64,000 nucleotides of DNA, taken from Clostridium sp. OS1-26. GTDB taxonomy: Bacteria; Bacillota; Clostridia; Clostridiales; Clostridiaceae. Below are positions 26,522 to 36,447 of this stretch, in pieces. The notes below the pieces were generated by a model. That model had not been told where the DNA came from and did not search any database. It saw only the letters and a list, made by a program, of their open reading frames with translations. The first letter of the stretch is position 1. Each line of letters starts with the position of its first letter. The position numbers and the translations under genes are program-made. The stretch covers positions 4,249,208 to 4,313,207 of the forward strand of contig NZ_CP133264.1 of assembly GCF_030915445.1 (NCBI RefSeq). Direction: 5' to 3'.

Positions 26522-27085
26522 CTAAAAAATTGGAGGTGTTACAATAGATAATAATTTTGCAGTTTGTTTTAGAGGATTTTTCCATATATGAGGAATCATA
26601 GATGGATAATGCATGGAGTCACCAGCTTTTACAAAGTATTCTGTTCCATCTACCTCTACAATAACAGCTCCTTCTAATACATAAATAAATTCTTCACCAG
26701 GGTGGTTGAATTTATGGCCGTGAGCCTTTTCTGGTGGGATGGAAACAATCATCGGTTCCATAGCTCTATCAGAGAACTTACCACTTAATAGGATAAATTC
26801 TGAATTTGAGCCTTCCATCTTTAACACGTGTTGCTCTTCGGACTTTATATGGAAGTTATTGTTTTGGCAATCTTCAAAAAAAATATTTATAGAAACACCT
26901 AAAGCATCTGCTATTTTTTTAAGAGATGTAATAGCCAATGATGATGTCCCATTTTCTACTTGAGAAAGAAAGCTAACTGATAGACCAGTTTTCTCACCAA
27001 GTTCTTTTAATGTTAAATTATTTTTTCTACGTAAATTACGAATTTTTTCAGAAATTTCATTCATCATTTTATCTTCTATAATCAT
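26522..27085 (-). CDS. XRE-family regulator with C-terminal cupin
   Basis: 187 aa; the start is taken at ATG 27085, 5 bases after TAAGG, with a GTG one codon earlier. The N-terminal helix-turn-helix (about 12-65) contains LTLKELGEKTGLSVSFLSQVE. The C-terminal cupin (about 115-185) contains HGHKFNHPGEEFIYVLEG and SMHYPSMIPHIWKN. This PuuR/SutR-like layout senses a small molecule and represses or activates nearby catabolic or stress genes. The SDR gene just downstream on the same strand, beyond a terminator, is a possible target. Confidence 0.85.
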   Translation of the reverse strand: MIIEDKMMNEISEKIRNLRRKNNLTLKELGEKTGLSVSFLSQVENGTSSLAITSLKKIADALGVSINIFFEDCQNNNFHIKSEEQHVLKMEGSNSEFILLSGKFSDRAMEPMIVSIPPEKAHGHKFNHPGEEFIYVLEGAVIVEVDGTEYFVKAGDSMHYPSMIPHIWKNPLKQTAKLLSIVTPPIF

Positions 27086-27588
27086 CACAACCTTATCTAA
27101 ATATAGAAATTTCTAGTGTTACCTTTAAAATAATATCATAGGAAGTAAATAAATTCAATATTTTATATGTATTTAAAGAATAATTGTTAATATTAATTTG
27201 TTAAGAATAGAAAAAATTAAGTTTAAACATAGAATTTTTGATATATTTAAAAAAAGTTAAGTAACACTGTAAAAATTACTAGGCATTTTAAGATTATTGT
27301 GATAATATTAATTTAGAGTCAAAAATATTCAGTTGCACTTATAAAATATATGTCAAAACTTAAGAAATATTTTGTTTTTAGATATGTTATAAAAATTTTA
27401 TTGTAAACGTTTATTTAGTGCTCGATAAGTTTTAAATTGAAAAATTTCTCATACAATTTAATCAATATCTTGTGTTAAATTAAGGAAGACTATAGTTAAT
27501 GAGTTTAAATTATACAAAGCAAAACTTCATAATTACAAAATTTATATGAGGTTTTTTTAATATTATCCAATATTAAGGAGGATGCATT
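27086..27588. other. 503-bp gene-free region upstream of the M24 peptidase
   Basis: Very AT-rich with no gene. A cre-like TTGTAAACGTTTAT at 27401-27414 is a partial match to the CcpA operator (right half diverged). Promoters for the flanking divergent genes must lie here, but I cannot fix them. Confidence 0.35.
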
Positions 27589-28665
27589 ATGAATCAACAA
27601 AGATTAGAGAAAGTATTAAGAGAGATGGAAGCTAAAGGATTACCACAAATGTTAGTTTCAGATCCTGCAGCTATATTTTATTTAACAGGAAAATGGATTC
27701 ACCCTGGTGAGAGAATGTTAGCTTTATATATAAGCCTAAAGGGAAACAACAAATTGTTCATTAATGAATTATTCCCTGTACAGGAAGATTTAGGCGTTGA
27801 AAAAGTATGGTTTAATGATACTCAAGACGCTGTAGAAATAGTTTCAAAATATGTTGATAAAGAAAGTCCAATGGGAGTTGACAAAAACTGGCCAGCTCGT
27901 TTCTTATTAAGACTTATGGAATTAAAAGGTGGAAGCAATTTTGTAAATGGTTCAGCTATTTTAGATAGAGTAAGAGCGTGTAAAGATGAACAAGAAAAAG
28001 ACTTTATGAGAGAAGCATCAAGACTTAATGATTTAGCAGTGGAAAGAATGATTAAAATTGTTCCAGAAGAACACACTGAAAAGAAAATGGGACAAATATT
28101 AGCAGGAATTTATGAAGAATTAGGTGCAGATGGATTCTCATTTGACCCAATCATAGCGTACGGCGCAAATGCTGCTGACCCACACCATGGACCAGATAAC
28201 TCAGAAGTTAAAGAAGGGGACAGCGTAATAATAGACATCGGATGTGCTAAAGATTCTTACTGCGCAGATATGACTAGAACTGTATTCTATAAGCATGCAT
28301 CAGATAAAGCTAGAGAAGTATATAACATTGTTTTAGAAGCTAACTTAAAAGCTATCGCAGCAGTTAAGCCTGGTGTAAGATTCTGTGATATTGATGCTGC
28401 AGCAAGAGATTACATTGAAGCTGCTGGATACGGAAAATACTTTACTCACAGAACTGGGCATTCAATTGGTATAGAAGTGCATGATTTTGGTGATGTTTCC
28501 TCAGCAAATACTGACAAACTTGAACCAGGTATGATATTCTCGATTGAGCCAGGTATATATTTACCAGGAGAAGTTGGGGTTAGAATAGAAGACTTAGTAC
28601 TAGTTACTGAAGATGGTTGCGAAGTTCTTAACAACTATAGTAAAGAATTAACTATAATAGGTTAA
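27589..28665 (+). CDS. M24-family aminopeptidase (Xaa-Pro aminopeptidase/prolidase-like)
   Basis: 358 aa, ATG behind AAGGAGG. The N-terminal creatinase-like domain (1-130) is followed by the pita-bread catalytic domain. Metal ligands are all present: Asp in IIDIGCA (about 216), Asp in CADMTRT (about 227), His in HRTGHSIG (about 290), Glu in FSIEPG (about 323) and Glu in RIEDL (about 337). It cleaves N-terminal residues before proline or dipeptides in the cytoplasm. Codon use with strong initiation site and terminator suggests good expression. Monocistronic with a long leader. Confidence 0.9.
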   Translation: MNQQRLEKVLREMEAKGLPQMLVSDPAAIFYLTGKWIHPGERMLALYISLKGNNKLFINELFPVQEDLGVEKVWFNDTQDAVEIVSKYVDKESPMGVDKNWPARFLLRLMELKGGSNFVNGSAILDRVRACKDEQEKDFMREASRLNDLAVERMIKIVPEEHTEKKMGQILAGIYEELGADGFSFDPIIAYGANAADPHHGPDNSEVKEGDSVIIDIGCAKDSYCADMTRTVFYKHASDKAREVYNIVLEANLKAIAAVKPGVRFCDIDAAARDYIEAAGYGKYFTHRTGHSIGIEVHDFGDVSSANTDKLEPGMIFSIEPGIYLPGEVGVRIEDLVLVTEDGCEVLNNYSKELTIIG

Positions 28666-28667
28666 TT

Positions 28668-28714
28668 AAAAAGGCTTATTAACAACATTTATGTTGTGGT
28701 AAGCCTTTTTTATT
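28668..28714 (+). terminator. Terminator of the M24 peptidase gene
   Basis: AAAAGGCTTA stem interrupted by an inner AACAACATT/ATGTTGT pair, then TAAGCCTTTTTTATTTT. Confidence 0.9.
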
Positions 28715-28790
28715 TTACAATAAGTTAACAAATTTGCCATTAAAGTGTCACAGCACAAAGATAATATTTTAAGTATATGACTATAAGATC

Positions 28791-28905
28791 GAAAATTGAC
28801 TTACACTCCTAACTTTAGGTTGCTACGCTCAGTCGGACCAACTTATTCCTTGATTAGAAATATTGATATAGAAGGCTTTTAATAAAGGAATAAGTCAACT
28901 TTATG
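28791..28905. repeat. Possible diverged family A copy (A7)
   Basis: GAAAATTGACTTACA near the left end and AAGGAATAAGTCAACTTTA at the right have the same layout as family A arms with GTTGAC in place of GTTAAC. The inner ACTTATTCCTT also pairs with AAGGAATAAGT. In the gene-free gap 28715-29095, which otherwise shows only a TATAAT-like -10 near 28988. Confidence 0.4.
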
Positions 28906-29095
28906 GTTAAGAAACCTATATAGGGGTTTAACAGTGCTTCACAACGATGAAAGAATAAAAGTGAAGATAGAGGTTAGAATTTATGGTATAATTTTGTTTA
29001 ATAAGGCATATGAAAGAAAACAATACTTAAAAGGATTAACATACTAGCTGATTATTTTTTAAATATGCCTAAATATAGATTAGGAGATTATAAAT

Positions 29096-29776
29096 ATGGC
29101 TAAAACTATATTAATAGTGGATGACGAAGAAAGAATGAGAGTTCTTATAGAAGCGTATTTAAAAAAAGAGAGCTTTAATGTACTGCATGCAGAAAATGGT
29201 GAAGAGGCCTTAGCAGTATTTAAATCAAATACTGTTGATCTTGTTGTACTTGATATAATGATGCCTATTATGGACGGATGGACAACATGTAGAGAGCTTA
29301 GAAGAATTTCAAATGTTCCTATAATAATGCTGACAGCTAAAAGTGAAGATGAAGACCAGTTGTTAGGCTTTAGTTTAGGAACAGATAGTTATGTGACAAA
29401 ACCTTTTAGCCCTAAAATTTTAGCTGCTAAAATAGTAGCTTTATTAAAAAGGGCTTATCCAGAGAATAGTAAGGAAAGTAACAACAATATTTATGATGGA
29501 TTATATATCAATGAGCAGTATCATGAAGTAAAAATAGATGATGCTGATGTATATTTGTCACCTAAAGAGTATGAGCTTCTATGTTACCTTGTAAAAAATA
29601 AGGATTTAGTATTAAGCAGAGAAAAAATTTTAGACTTCGTTTGGGGATTAGATTATTATGGAGATTTAAGGACAGTTGATACCCATATAAAAAGATTAAG
29701 AGAAAAACTTGCAGGAAAGGCTTATCTTGTTACCACTGTCAGAGGGGTTGGCTATAAATTTGAGGTGAAGAAATGA
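29096..29776 (+). CDS. OmpR-family response regulator
   Basis: 226 aa, ATG behind AGGAGAT. Receiver domain 1-120 with VDDEER (7-12), phospho-Asp near 53 (VLDIMMP), Thr near 80 (LTAKSE) and Lys near 102 (TKPFSP). Winged-helix output domain from about 130, with LSPKEYELLCYLVKN and the recognition-helix block RTVDTHIKRLREK. Overlaps the kinase gene by four bases (ATGA), so both are co-translated. Target genes unknown; the flanking ger operon is convergent to the pair, separated by a terminator. Confidence 0.92.
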   Translation: MAKTILIVDDEERMRVLIEAYLKKESFNVLHAENGEEALAVFKSNTVDLVVLDIMMPIMDGWTTCRELRRISNVPIIMLTAKSEDEDQLLGFSLGTDSYVTKPFSPKILAAKIVALLKRAYPENSKESNNNIYDGLYINEQYHEVKIDDADVYLSPKEYELLCYLVKNKDLVLSREKILDFVWGLDYYGDLRTVDTHIKRLREKLAGKAYLVTTVRGVGYKFEVKK

Positions 29777-31335
29777 AGATAAAAAGAATAAAACTCAAAG
29801 ATATAGATATTAAAAAGATAAATTTCAAAAAGATAAATAAGAGCATAACACTAAAGCTGTTTGTAGTAACAGCCTTAGTGTTTATTGTATTTATAAGCAG
29901 CACGCTGGTAATTCAATCCTTATTTTTTGGCCAATTTTATATGTCAAAAAAGAAAAATGATTTACAAAATGGAATAGAAAAGTTTAGGATTTCTTATAAC
30001 AAAACTACGGATGAACAGAAGATAGCAGAACTTATAAGAGATTTTGAAGATGCAAATAATGCTAAAATGCTTATACTAGATAGCAATGGTAAATCAAAAT
30101 TTATAACTAGGCCAGGCAGCGAAAAGACAGAAGCTTTAAAGCTTAGGTTAATAAATGACATAATAAAAAAGTGGACAATGAACCCAAGTATAATCATAGA
30201 TATAAAAGCAAGCAACAAACCATTAACTATTCTAACTGACAAAAGGGGTAATGAAACTAGATATATGATAAGTGCAGTGCCAGACAATAGCAGAGGCGAA
30301 ATTGTATTTGCGGTATCTTCATTACAACCTGTAAATGAAGCGTCTTCTGTAATAAAGGAATTTTATTTTTATTTTTATGTTGGCGCTTTATTTTTAATAG
30401 TAATATTATCTTTAATATATTCAAATATGGTAACTAAACCTCTTTTGGAGTTAAATAATTCTGCTTCTAAAATGGCTGATCTGGATTTTTCAAAAAAATG
30501 TAATATAAAAAGAGAAGATGAAATAGGAAATTTATCCGATACATTAAACTTTTTATCTGAAAATCTAAATAGATCACTAACATCACTAAAAGAAGCTAAT
30601 TCTAAACTAGAAGAAGACATAGAAAAAGAGAGAAGATTAGAAAAGATGAGAAAAGAATTTGTAGCAGCAGTATCTCATGAACTTAAAACACCTATAAGCC
30701 TTATAGGTGGTTACGCAGAAGGATTAAAAGATGACATATTTGAAGGTGAAGAAAAAGATTATTATATAGATGTTATAATAGATGAAAGCAAAAAGATGGC
30801 AAACTTAGTTGCTGATATGCTTGATTTATCGCAATTAGAATCTGGAAACTTTAAGTTAGTTAAGGAAGAATTCTATATAGATGAACTTCTAAAAACTACA
30901 ATAAAAAAGTTTGCTGCTGTTTTCAATGATAAGAATGTAAAGTTTGATGTAAATTTTATTGAAAAAACAAAAGTTTATGCTGATTGGAGCAGAATGGAAC
31001 AGGTTATAACGAATTTTATTACAAATGCCATAAGACACACAAATGAAGAAGGAAGTATAATGGTTAATATGGAACAACAAGAAGATAGAGTTCTGATTTC
31101 AATAGAAAACACAGGGGAAAACATTTCAGAAGATGAGATAAATAAAATATGGGATAATTTCTATAAAATTGATAAAGCTAGAACTAGAAAGCTTGGAGGT
31201 ACAGGAATAGGACTTGCAATTGTTAAAAATATTCTTATGCTCCACGGAAGCGAATATGGAGTAGAGAATACTCATAGAGGAGTAAAGTTTTATTTTACAC
31301 TTAAGAACATTCAAATAAATAACAAGCTAGTATGA
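29773..31335 (+). CDS. Sensor histidine kinase
   Basis: 520 aa. Membrane segments at about 28-50 and 195-217 enclose an extracytoplasmic sensor region of about 145 residues with no recognised domain. HAMP follows (about 218-270), then a short coiled coil and the kinase core: VSHELKTPISL (phospho-His near 300), N box NFITNAIRHTN, GGTGIGLAI near 473 and the C-terminal ATPase end. The N-terminus is unusually Lys/Ile-rich (KIKRIKLKDIDIKKINFKK). Partner of the OmpR-type regulator, stop/start overlap ATGA. Layout resembles cell-envelope sensors, but the signal is unknown. Confidence 0.9.
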   Translation: MKIKRIKLKDIDIKKINFKKINKSITLKLFVVTALVFIVFISSTLVIQSLFFGQFYMSKKKNDLQNGIEKFRISYNKTTDEQKIAELIRDFEDANNAKMLILDSNGKSKFITRPGSEKTEALKLRLINDIIKKWTMNPSIIIDIKASNKPLTILTDKRGNETRYMISAVPDNSRGEIVFAVSSLQPVNEASSVIKEFYFYFYVGALFLIVILSLIYSNMVTKPLLELNNSASKMADLDFSKKCNIKREDEIGNLSDTLNFLSENLNRSLTSLKEANSKLEEDIEKERRLEKMRKEFVAAVSHELKTPISLIGGYAEGLKDDIFEGEEKDYYIDVIIDESKKMANLVADMLDLSQLESGNFKLVKEEFYIDELLKTTIKKFAAVFNDKNVKFDVNFIEKTKVYADWSRMEQVITNFITNAIRHTNEEGSIMVNMEQQEDRVLISIENTGENISEDEINKIWDNFYKIDKARTRKLGGTGIGLAIVKNILMLHGSEYGVENTHRGVKFYFTLKNIQINNKLV

Positions 31336-31400
31336 TACAAAATATACTGTCATCTCTGACTTGCCATTTATCTGAATGTGCACTAATAAAAAAGATTTAG

Positions 31401-31440
31401 TAAATATGTCTACTGGTTTTTAATTAGTAGGCATATTTTA
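31401..31440. terminator. Bidirectional terminator between kinase and ger operon
   Basis: TAAATATGTCTACT stem pairing with AGTAGGCATATTTTA. It lies between the convergent kinase gene and the end of the gerKB-like gene. Confidence 0.7.
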
Positions 31441-32544
31441 TATTTTATGTATATTAGAAGAAGGTAGTTTACGCACTTTTATTTCAGCAGCAATAAGTAT
31501 GATTACTGGTAATATAACTTGATGTGGTATTGCATAATAAGGCCATACTTTGAAAGCCCAATTTGTCATATCCATTGTACTTTTAAAATTGAACATAGAA
31601 AAAACAAGAGTTAATAGTGCAATAGGTGTGGCTAAAAATCTATAATCATCAATGTTAAGCAATTTTGCTATACCACGACAAGTAGCTAACATATCTAAGG
31701 TGGCCTTTGTAAATACATTTATAATCAGTACAATAATTACTGTTGCTTCCATTCTTTCTATAAAGGTACCAAGCCTTATTATACTAAGAGAAATATATGT
31801 TGGGAAATAATTAATAATCATAGTATCCGATCCTAAAACTAATATGTTTTGTAAGCTATTTATAAATAATATTAATGCTCCTATTATCAATCCATAGAAA
31901 TAAATTTTATAAGATGATTTTCGATTTTCAAAGGAAGAAAAGACCATGGTAAACACAATTGTCTCAGCAAAGGGAAATGAAAGTGCAGAAAATGCTCCAG
32001 AAATAACTGGTTTAATACCATTATAAAGTACAGGTAAAAGATTGTTTATTTCCATTTGCGTAGATGATAAAATAATTGCAACTAAAATCACAGCTATAAT
32101 ATTTGCAATAATAAAAATTTCACTCCAGCGTCCTAATACTTCAATACCTAATTTAATAGCAAAAATACATAAAAGTATAAAAAATATCATAGGTACTACT
32201 ATAGGTGTATCTGGGTATATTATTATATTAGTAAATTCAGAAAAATTTCTTAACACCAGCACGCCTAAGTAGAATGAAAACCAAATATATATAATGCTTA
32301 ATATTTTACCTATAATATTTCCGAATACAATATATAAAATGTCAAATAAGTCTTTCCCAGGAAAGAGGTATAGAAGTCTAGAATATATCATAATAACTGG
32401 AATAGACAATAATGTACCAATAATAATAGATAACCAGGTATCATTTTCAGCAATTGATCCTGTACCTATTAGTAAAGTACTTCCCAATATAAACATTATT
32501 ACTAAACATATGCCTTGTTTGTCTGTTATCACTTCTTTATTCAT
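31438..32544 (-). CDS. gerKB: Spore germination receptor B subunit (GerKB-like permease)
   Basis: 368 aa, ten hydrophobic segments across the whole length, ATG behind GAGG. APC-type transporter fold of the GerAB/GerKB family; the N-terminal helix-break region with GSTLLIGTG (about 20-28) matches the family start. It sits in the inner spore membrane and is thought to bind the germinant. Last gene of an operon in the order A, C, small D-like, B, which is the usual clostridial A-C-B order. The symbol is by family only; the germinant is unknown. Confidence 0.88.
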   Translation of the reverse strand: MNKEVITDKQGICLVIMFILGSTLLIGTGSIAENDTWLSIIIGTLLSIPVIMIYSRLLYLFPGKDLFDILYIVFGNIIGKILSIIYIWFSFYLGVLVLRNFSEFTNIIIYPDTPIVVPMIFFILLCIFAIKLGIEVLGRWSEIFIIANIIAVILVAIILSSTQMEINNLLPVLYNGIKPVISGAFSALSFPFAETIVFTMVFSSFENRKSSYKIYFYGLIIGALILFINSLQNILVLGSDTMIINYFPTYISLSIIRLGTFIERMEATVIIVLIINVFTKATLDMLATCRGIAKLLNIDDYRFLATPIALLTLVFSMFNFKSTMDMTNWAFKVWPYYAIPHQVILPVIILIAAEIKVRKLPSSNIHKI

Positions 32545-32594
32545 ATTGCTTCCTCCATAGTAGCAAGGAATTTGTGCCTTTAGTTAAAAACATG

Positions 32595-32807
32595 CTATTT
32601 CTTTATAATAGCAAATACTATTTTTTCTATTGCAGATGCAGGACTAGGTATTTTTACTTCCAAACTAAGTAGAACACTTAATATTAGTGAAACAGCCATA
32701 AGGGTAATATATGTAAATATCATGTTTCTTTTCTTATCTCTTACCATTGGAATAATTTCTATGATAATAATTATTATATAAATTAAAATTATACCAGCTG
32801 CGTACAT
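32595..32807 (-). CDS. Two-TM small protein, probable germination receptor D-type subunit
   Basis: 70 aa, ATG behind GGAGAAT. Two hydrophobic helices (about 2-19 and 28-48) are separated by a basic loop (VRDKKRN), with an amphipathic tail to IIKK. It sits three bases after gerKC and before gerKB. In Bacillus, small two-TM D-subunit genes of 70-80 codons occur in or beside ger operons and tune receptor function; size, topology and place match. The sequence itself is not recognised beyond that, so the call rests mainly on context. Confidence 0.6.
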   Translation of the reverse strand: MYAAGIILIYIIIIIIEIIPMVRDKKRNMIFTYITLMAVSLILSVLLSLEVKIPSPASAIEKIVFAIIKK

Positions 32808-32810
32808 GGT

Positions 32811-33968
32811 TTATTCTCCTATTCTAATCGGTTTTGATATTTTACCGCTGCCTTTTATAATTAAGTCTACGTTAACATTGAATTGCAGCTTAGAAAACAC
32901 CGTTTCATCGGTGTAAGGAATACTTTTCCATAGAGCAGGGTGTTGTTTTTCGATAATGTTACCAAATCCAAATATATCACTCTTATAATTTGTTTGGACT
33001 TTTTTTATGAGATTTTCTATTCTAGTTTTTAATAATTTTTTTGCATCTTTTTCTAATTCACTTCTTCTAGGCTCATCAATAAAATTTTGAGGGCCTGCTA
33101 TTTCATCGATGGCAACAACTGTATTAATATTTATGTTTACAGTAAAGTGTTCATTTTGGTAAGTAGAGTTTATTTTAGTTTTACTTTTGAAAATTTCTAA
33201 TGATACATCTGTGTCAGTATTATTGGTTTGCTTTAATATCAATGATCCTTCATGAATTTTGTTCCTTATAAATAGCAAATCCATTGTTTCTTCACCATCA
33301 AGGTATCCCACCAATTTATCCTTTTTAAATACAGCAGTGCCATAAATTTTAGGAAAGGTAAATTCATTAATCTTTTCAATTTTTATTACTGGTGCTAAGG
33401 CAGATGTAGTATTACTTGATATATCTCTTCTAAATCTCCAAATATCCATTTGGGGAAACTTATATATAGGATTTTGACTTCTAATTATCTCATTTAAATG
33501 AATAGAAGTAACTTCATTTGATGATAATTTTTGATTTAATACATCACGTGCAGTTATGTTATGACTTATAAGTATCCAAGTATTTTGTCTTGGTTCAGAA
33601 TCTCTATTAATCCAATCAATTGCAGGCACAATTCCACTTAATGCAATATTTTCGTTTATTATTATAACCTTTGTATGTCCCCAATATATTTTTTTACCAG
33701 TTACCAATATTAAATTTCTTACAGCATCAAATATGGTTTTTCCCCGGGATGAAAAAAGTTGAGAAGATACTTTTGTGGAGCCTTTGGAAGGTTCCGTATT
33801 AATTAATTCTACGGTAACTATATAATTGTTATTATCTTCGTCCTTATCAATTGCAACTCCTGCAGCCAACCCTAATTGTTCAATTTCTCTATAATTCCAA
33901 CAGCCTGTGGACAGGAAGACATTACTAATTATATAAATAAATAAAATTGATATTTTGATGAATTTCAT
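32811..33968 (-). CDS. gerKC: Spore germination receptor C subunit (GerKC-like lipoprotein)
   Basis: 385 aa. A lipoprotein signal peptide (KFIKISILFIYIISNVF) ends in a lipobox LSTGC, Cys near 23, followed by WNYREIEQLGLAAGVAID, the family start. The Ger(x)C N- and C-terminal domains follow, with ...GHTKVIIIN near 115 and the long C-terminal domain rich in beta structure. Three bases separate it from the A-subunit stop. Anchored in the inner spore membrane as part of the ABC receptor. Confidence 0.9.
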   Translation of the reverse strand: MKFIKISILFIYIISNVFLSTGCWNYREIEQLGLAAGVAIDKDEDNNNYIVTVELINTEPSKGSTKVSSQLFSSRGKTIFDAVRNLILVTGKKIYWGHTKVIIINENIALSGIVPAIDWINRDSEPRQNTWILISHNITARDVLNQKLSSNEVTSIHLNEIIRSQNPIYKFPQMDIWRFRRDISSNTTSALAPVIKIEKINEFTFPKIYGTAVFKKDKLVGYLDGEETMDLLFIRNKIHEGSLILKQTNNTDTDVSLEIFKSKTKINSTYQNEHFTVNININTVVAIDEIAGPQNFIDEPRRSELEKDAKKLLKTRIENLIKKVQTNYKSDIFGFGNIIEKQHPALWKSIPYTDETVFSKLQFNVNVDLIIKGSGKISKPIRIGE

Positions 33969-33971
33969 GTT

Positions 33972-35507
33972 TTATTTTTTACCCTCTTTAATACTATTTT
34001 GACGTTTTAAATCCTTAGAAACTAATTTTGGTCGCCTTTTCATAAATATCTGTGGTGCTCGAATAGATGTATCTTTCAAATCTTGAAAGGTAATTGCTCC
34101 AGTTCCTGAGTTTAACATAAATGGAACGCCAAAGCTCCTAAGAGATGTAAGATATAGGAATACAGCTATTAAAGTAAAAATATATCCATATAACCCCAAA
34201 AACGATGTCATAATTAAAAATATTATTCTAATGGTTATTACTCCGGTAAATTGAGGAATTAAAAAGCTGGAGATTCCAGTTAGCGCAGTAACTATTACTA
34301 TAGGTGCGCTAATAAATCTTGCATTTACAGCTGCATCACCTAGAATCAATGCGCCAACAATACTTACTGCCTGCCCAATATGCTTAGGAATTCTAGTACC
34401 TGCTTCACGCGGTAATTCAAAGATGAGAGTCATTATTAATACTTCAACTAAAGTGGGAACTGCAACTCCTTGTCTTGAAGCAGAAATACTTATAAGCAGT
34501 TGGGTAGGTATAAGTTCTTGATGAAAGTTTACCAGAGCTACATATAAAGCAGGTGTACTAGTAGATAAAAAAAAACCGCTCCATCTAATAAGTCTATTAA
34601 AAGATGCAAATAGATAGTTATTATAATAATCTTCACTTGCTTGAAATCGTTCTAAAAAAATGCAAGGCAGTGTTAATACAAAAGGAGTTCCATCACATAT
34701 TATTGCAATTCTTCCTTCAAGTAGCCTACTAACAACAACGTCTGGTCTTTCAGTACTATTTATAGTTTTAATAAAGGAAAAGGGTGAATCTGTAATAAGT
34801 TCTTCTATATAATTAGAGTCTATAATGCCGTCAATTTCAATTTTATTCAACCTTCTATATAGCTCTTGCAATATTTTTTCTTGTGCTACTCCTTCAATAT
34901 AACATATACAAATATTAGTCTTTGTACGGGTACCTAATTCCCCAAGTTTGAATTTTAAATTTGGATTTTGAACTCTTCTTCTAATTAAGGATAAATTTAC
35001 TTTTAAACTTTCTATAAAGCCTTCTCTAGGACCTACAACTACGCCTTCGGATGAAGGTTCTTCAATTGATCTAGTTTCCCAACCAACTGTATCTACTATT
35101 AATATTTCTTGACAATTGTCAATCAATAAAGCCGTACATCCACAAATTAATGATTTCACTATTTCGTTAATATCTGAGGTTTTTTTTACTTTACTGGATT
35201 CTATAACACTTTTATATAATATATCAGCAAAATTGCTTTCAACATTGATGATATCGCAATTCATAATTGGCTTTAGAATATATTGATTCAGTGCAGTACT
35301 ATTAACCATATAGTCTATATATATCATGCAAAATTTCGCTAAGCATTTCTTATTATTTTCAAATTCACGGTATGTAAGTGTATCATCATTAATAAAAATT
35401 TGTTTGAAAATATTGATGTTATCTTTTAAAGCAGTTGTTAGCTTTACGCTATATTGTATATTGCCAAGGGTATCTTCAGCTTTTATATTATTAGTGCTAT
35501 TACACAT
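33972..35507 (-). CDS. gerKA: Spore germination receptor A subunit (GerKA-like)
   Basis: 511 aa, ATG behind AAAGGAG. The large soluble N-terminal domain (1 to about 290) contains the GWETRSIEEPSSEGVVVGPREGF block (about 160-180). Four or more membrane helices follow in the C-terminal half, with LLISISASRQGVAVPTLVEV near 340 and PREAGTRIPKHIGQAVSIVG, all characteristic of GerAA/GerKA. The tail from about 480 is basic and cytoplasmic. First gene of the receptor operon. Upstream lies a CATATTA box that could be a SigG -10, but I see no matching -35. Confidence 0.92.
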   Translation of the reverse strand: MCNSTNNIKAEDTLGNIQYSVKLTTALKDNINIFKQIFINDDTLTYREFENNKKCLAKFCMIYIDYMVNSTALNQYILKPIMNCDIINVESNFADILYKSVIESSKVKKTSDINEIVKSLICGCTALLIDNCQEILIVDTVGWETRSIEEPSSEGVVVGPREGFIESLKVNLSLIRRRVQNPNLKFKLGELGTRTKTNICICYIEGVAQEKILQELYRRLNKIEIDGIIDSNYIEELITDSPFSFIKTINSTERPDVVVSRLLEGRIAIICDGTPFVLTLPCIFLERFQASEDYYNNYLFASFNRLIRWSGFFLSTSTPALYVALVNFHQELIPTQLLISISASRQGVAVPTLVEVLIMTLIFELPREAGTRIPKHIGQAVSIVGALILGDAAVNARFISAPIVIVTALTGISSFLIPQFTGVITIRIIFLIMTSFLGLYGYIFTLIAVFLYLTSLRSFGVPFMLNSGTGAITFQDLKDTSIRAPQIFMKRRPKLVSKDLKRQNSIKEGKK

Positions 35508-35629
35508 AAGAACTCCTTTACTTTAAAAAAGTGTAATTAGTTATACTGTTAATATGAAGTATTTGTTATTATTGAGTATTTATTCATGAGATTTTAAAGA
35601 CTAATTTGCTAGGAAATATAGAGAAAACT

Positions 35630-35670
35630 AAAAGACTTTATCCGGTTATAGATTGCAGATAAAGTCTTTT
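35630..35670. terminator. Terminator after the amidase-domain gene
   Basis: AAAAGACTTTA stem, 18-base loop, TAAAGTCTTTT followed by ATAAAAT. In the minus direction it ends the amidase-domain gene just before the ger operon promoter. Confidence 0.7.
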
Positions 35671-35679
35671 ATAAAATAT

Positions 35680-36204
35680 TTAGACGGTTATTTTTAAAAA
35701 GCGTTGCTTAGCTGCAGGCCATGAACTGTAATATGGTATGTTTAAAGCTTCAAAAGAGTGATGAGATATTAAAGGTACACCATTTGAAATTGATGTAACA
35801 ATAGCAGAGTGAAATTTTATTCCCTTGTCATCCTCGAAAAGTACAAGATCACCAGGTTCAACCAATTGAATATTATTAACTTCTAAGCCTTTAGCACCAG
35901 GTCTTTTTGATTCTTCATTAATTCTTAGGAACCAATAAAGTGAATGTGCTACAGTCCATGATACTGACCAAGAATCATCATTTGTATTTGAAGTACTCTT
36001 ATTATTGTACCACCAAGGATTACTCGAATTATAAATCATAGGAGCTCCTCCGGCAAGCAAACATTGGGAAATAAAATTAGCGCAATCTCCACCGACATTT
36101 TGATTAAGTTGAAAGTACCTATAGGCGGGATTTGGATTTAATGCATATTTAACAGCATAGCTGACAGCGGCAGCCCTCGAGTAGAAGTTTTGCCTAAAAA
36201 GCAT
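35680..36204 (-). CDS. Amidase-domain protein (PF12671-type)
   Basis: 174 aa, ATG behind TAGGAGA. The start SRAAAVSYAVKYALNPNP is followed by VGGDCANFISQCLLAGG (Cys near 41), and later FHSAIVTSI (His near 131) and HHSFEAL. This Cys-His arrangement is that of the NlpC/P60-like 'putative amidase' domain found in Bacillus and Clostridium proteins. No signal peptide is present, unlike many relatives, so it may act in the forming spore or on a cytoplasmic substrate. Neighbour of the ger operon; a spore role is a guess. Confidence 0.8.
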   Translation of the reverse strand: MLFRQNFYSRAAAVSYAVKYALNPNPAYRYFQLNQNVGGDCANFISQCLLAGGAPMIYNSSNPWWYNNKSTSNTNDDSWSVSWTVAHSLYWFLRINEESKRPGAKGLEVNNIQLVEPGDLVLFEDDKGIKFHSAIVTSISNGVPLISHHSFEALNIPYYSSWPAAKQRFLKITV

Positions 36205-36447
36205 AAAAAGTCTCCTAAATAATTATTCATACTTATATATTATGCTGATTTAAATATAAAGTGAAGTTTGAATTAGGGGAAGTACTCGATATTATAGGTA
36301 GTATATAAAAAAATATCACAGATAATTACAACTAATTGAAATAATATGGTAGTTAAGTATGGGTATTTACAATTTATTAATATTGTTGCCACCAAAGTGT
36401 AACAAAATGAATGTAATATTTATTTATAGGATTTTTCAAGAGGTGAA

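Noticed and set aside
27401..27414. CcpA cre site before the M24 peptidase
   Set aside because: Right half does not match the consensus; such AT-rich near-matches occur by chance.
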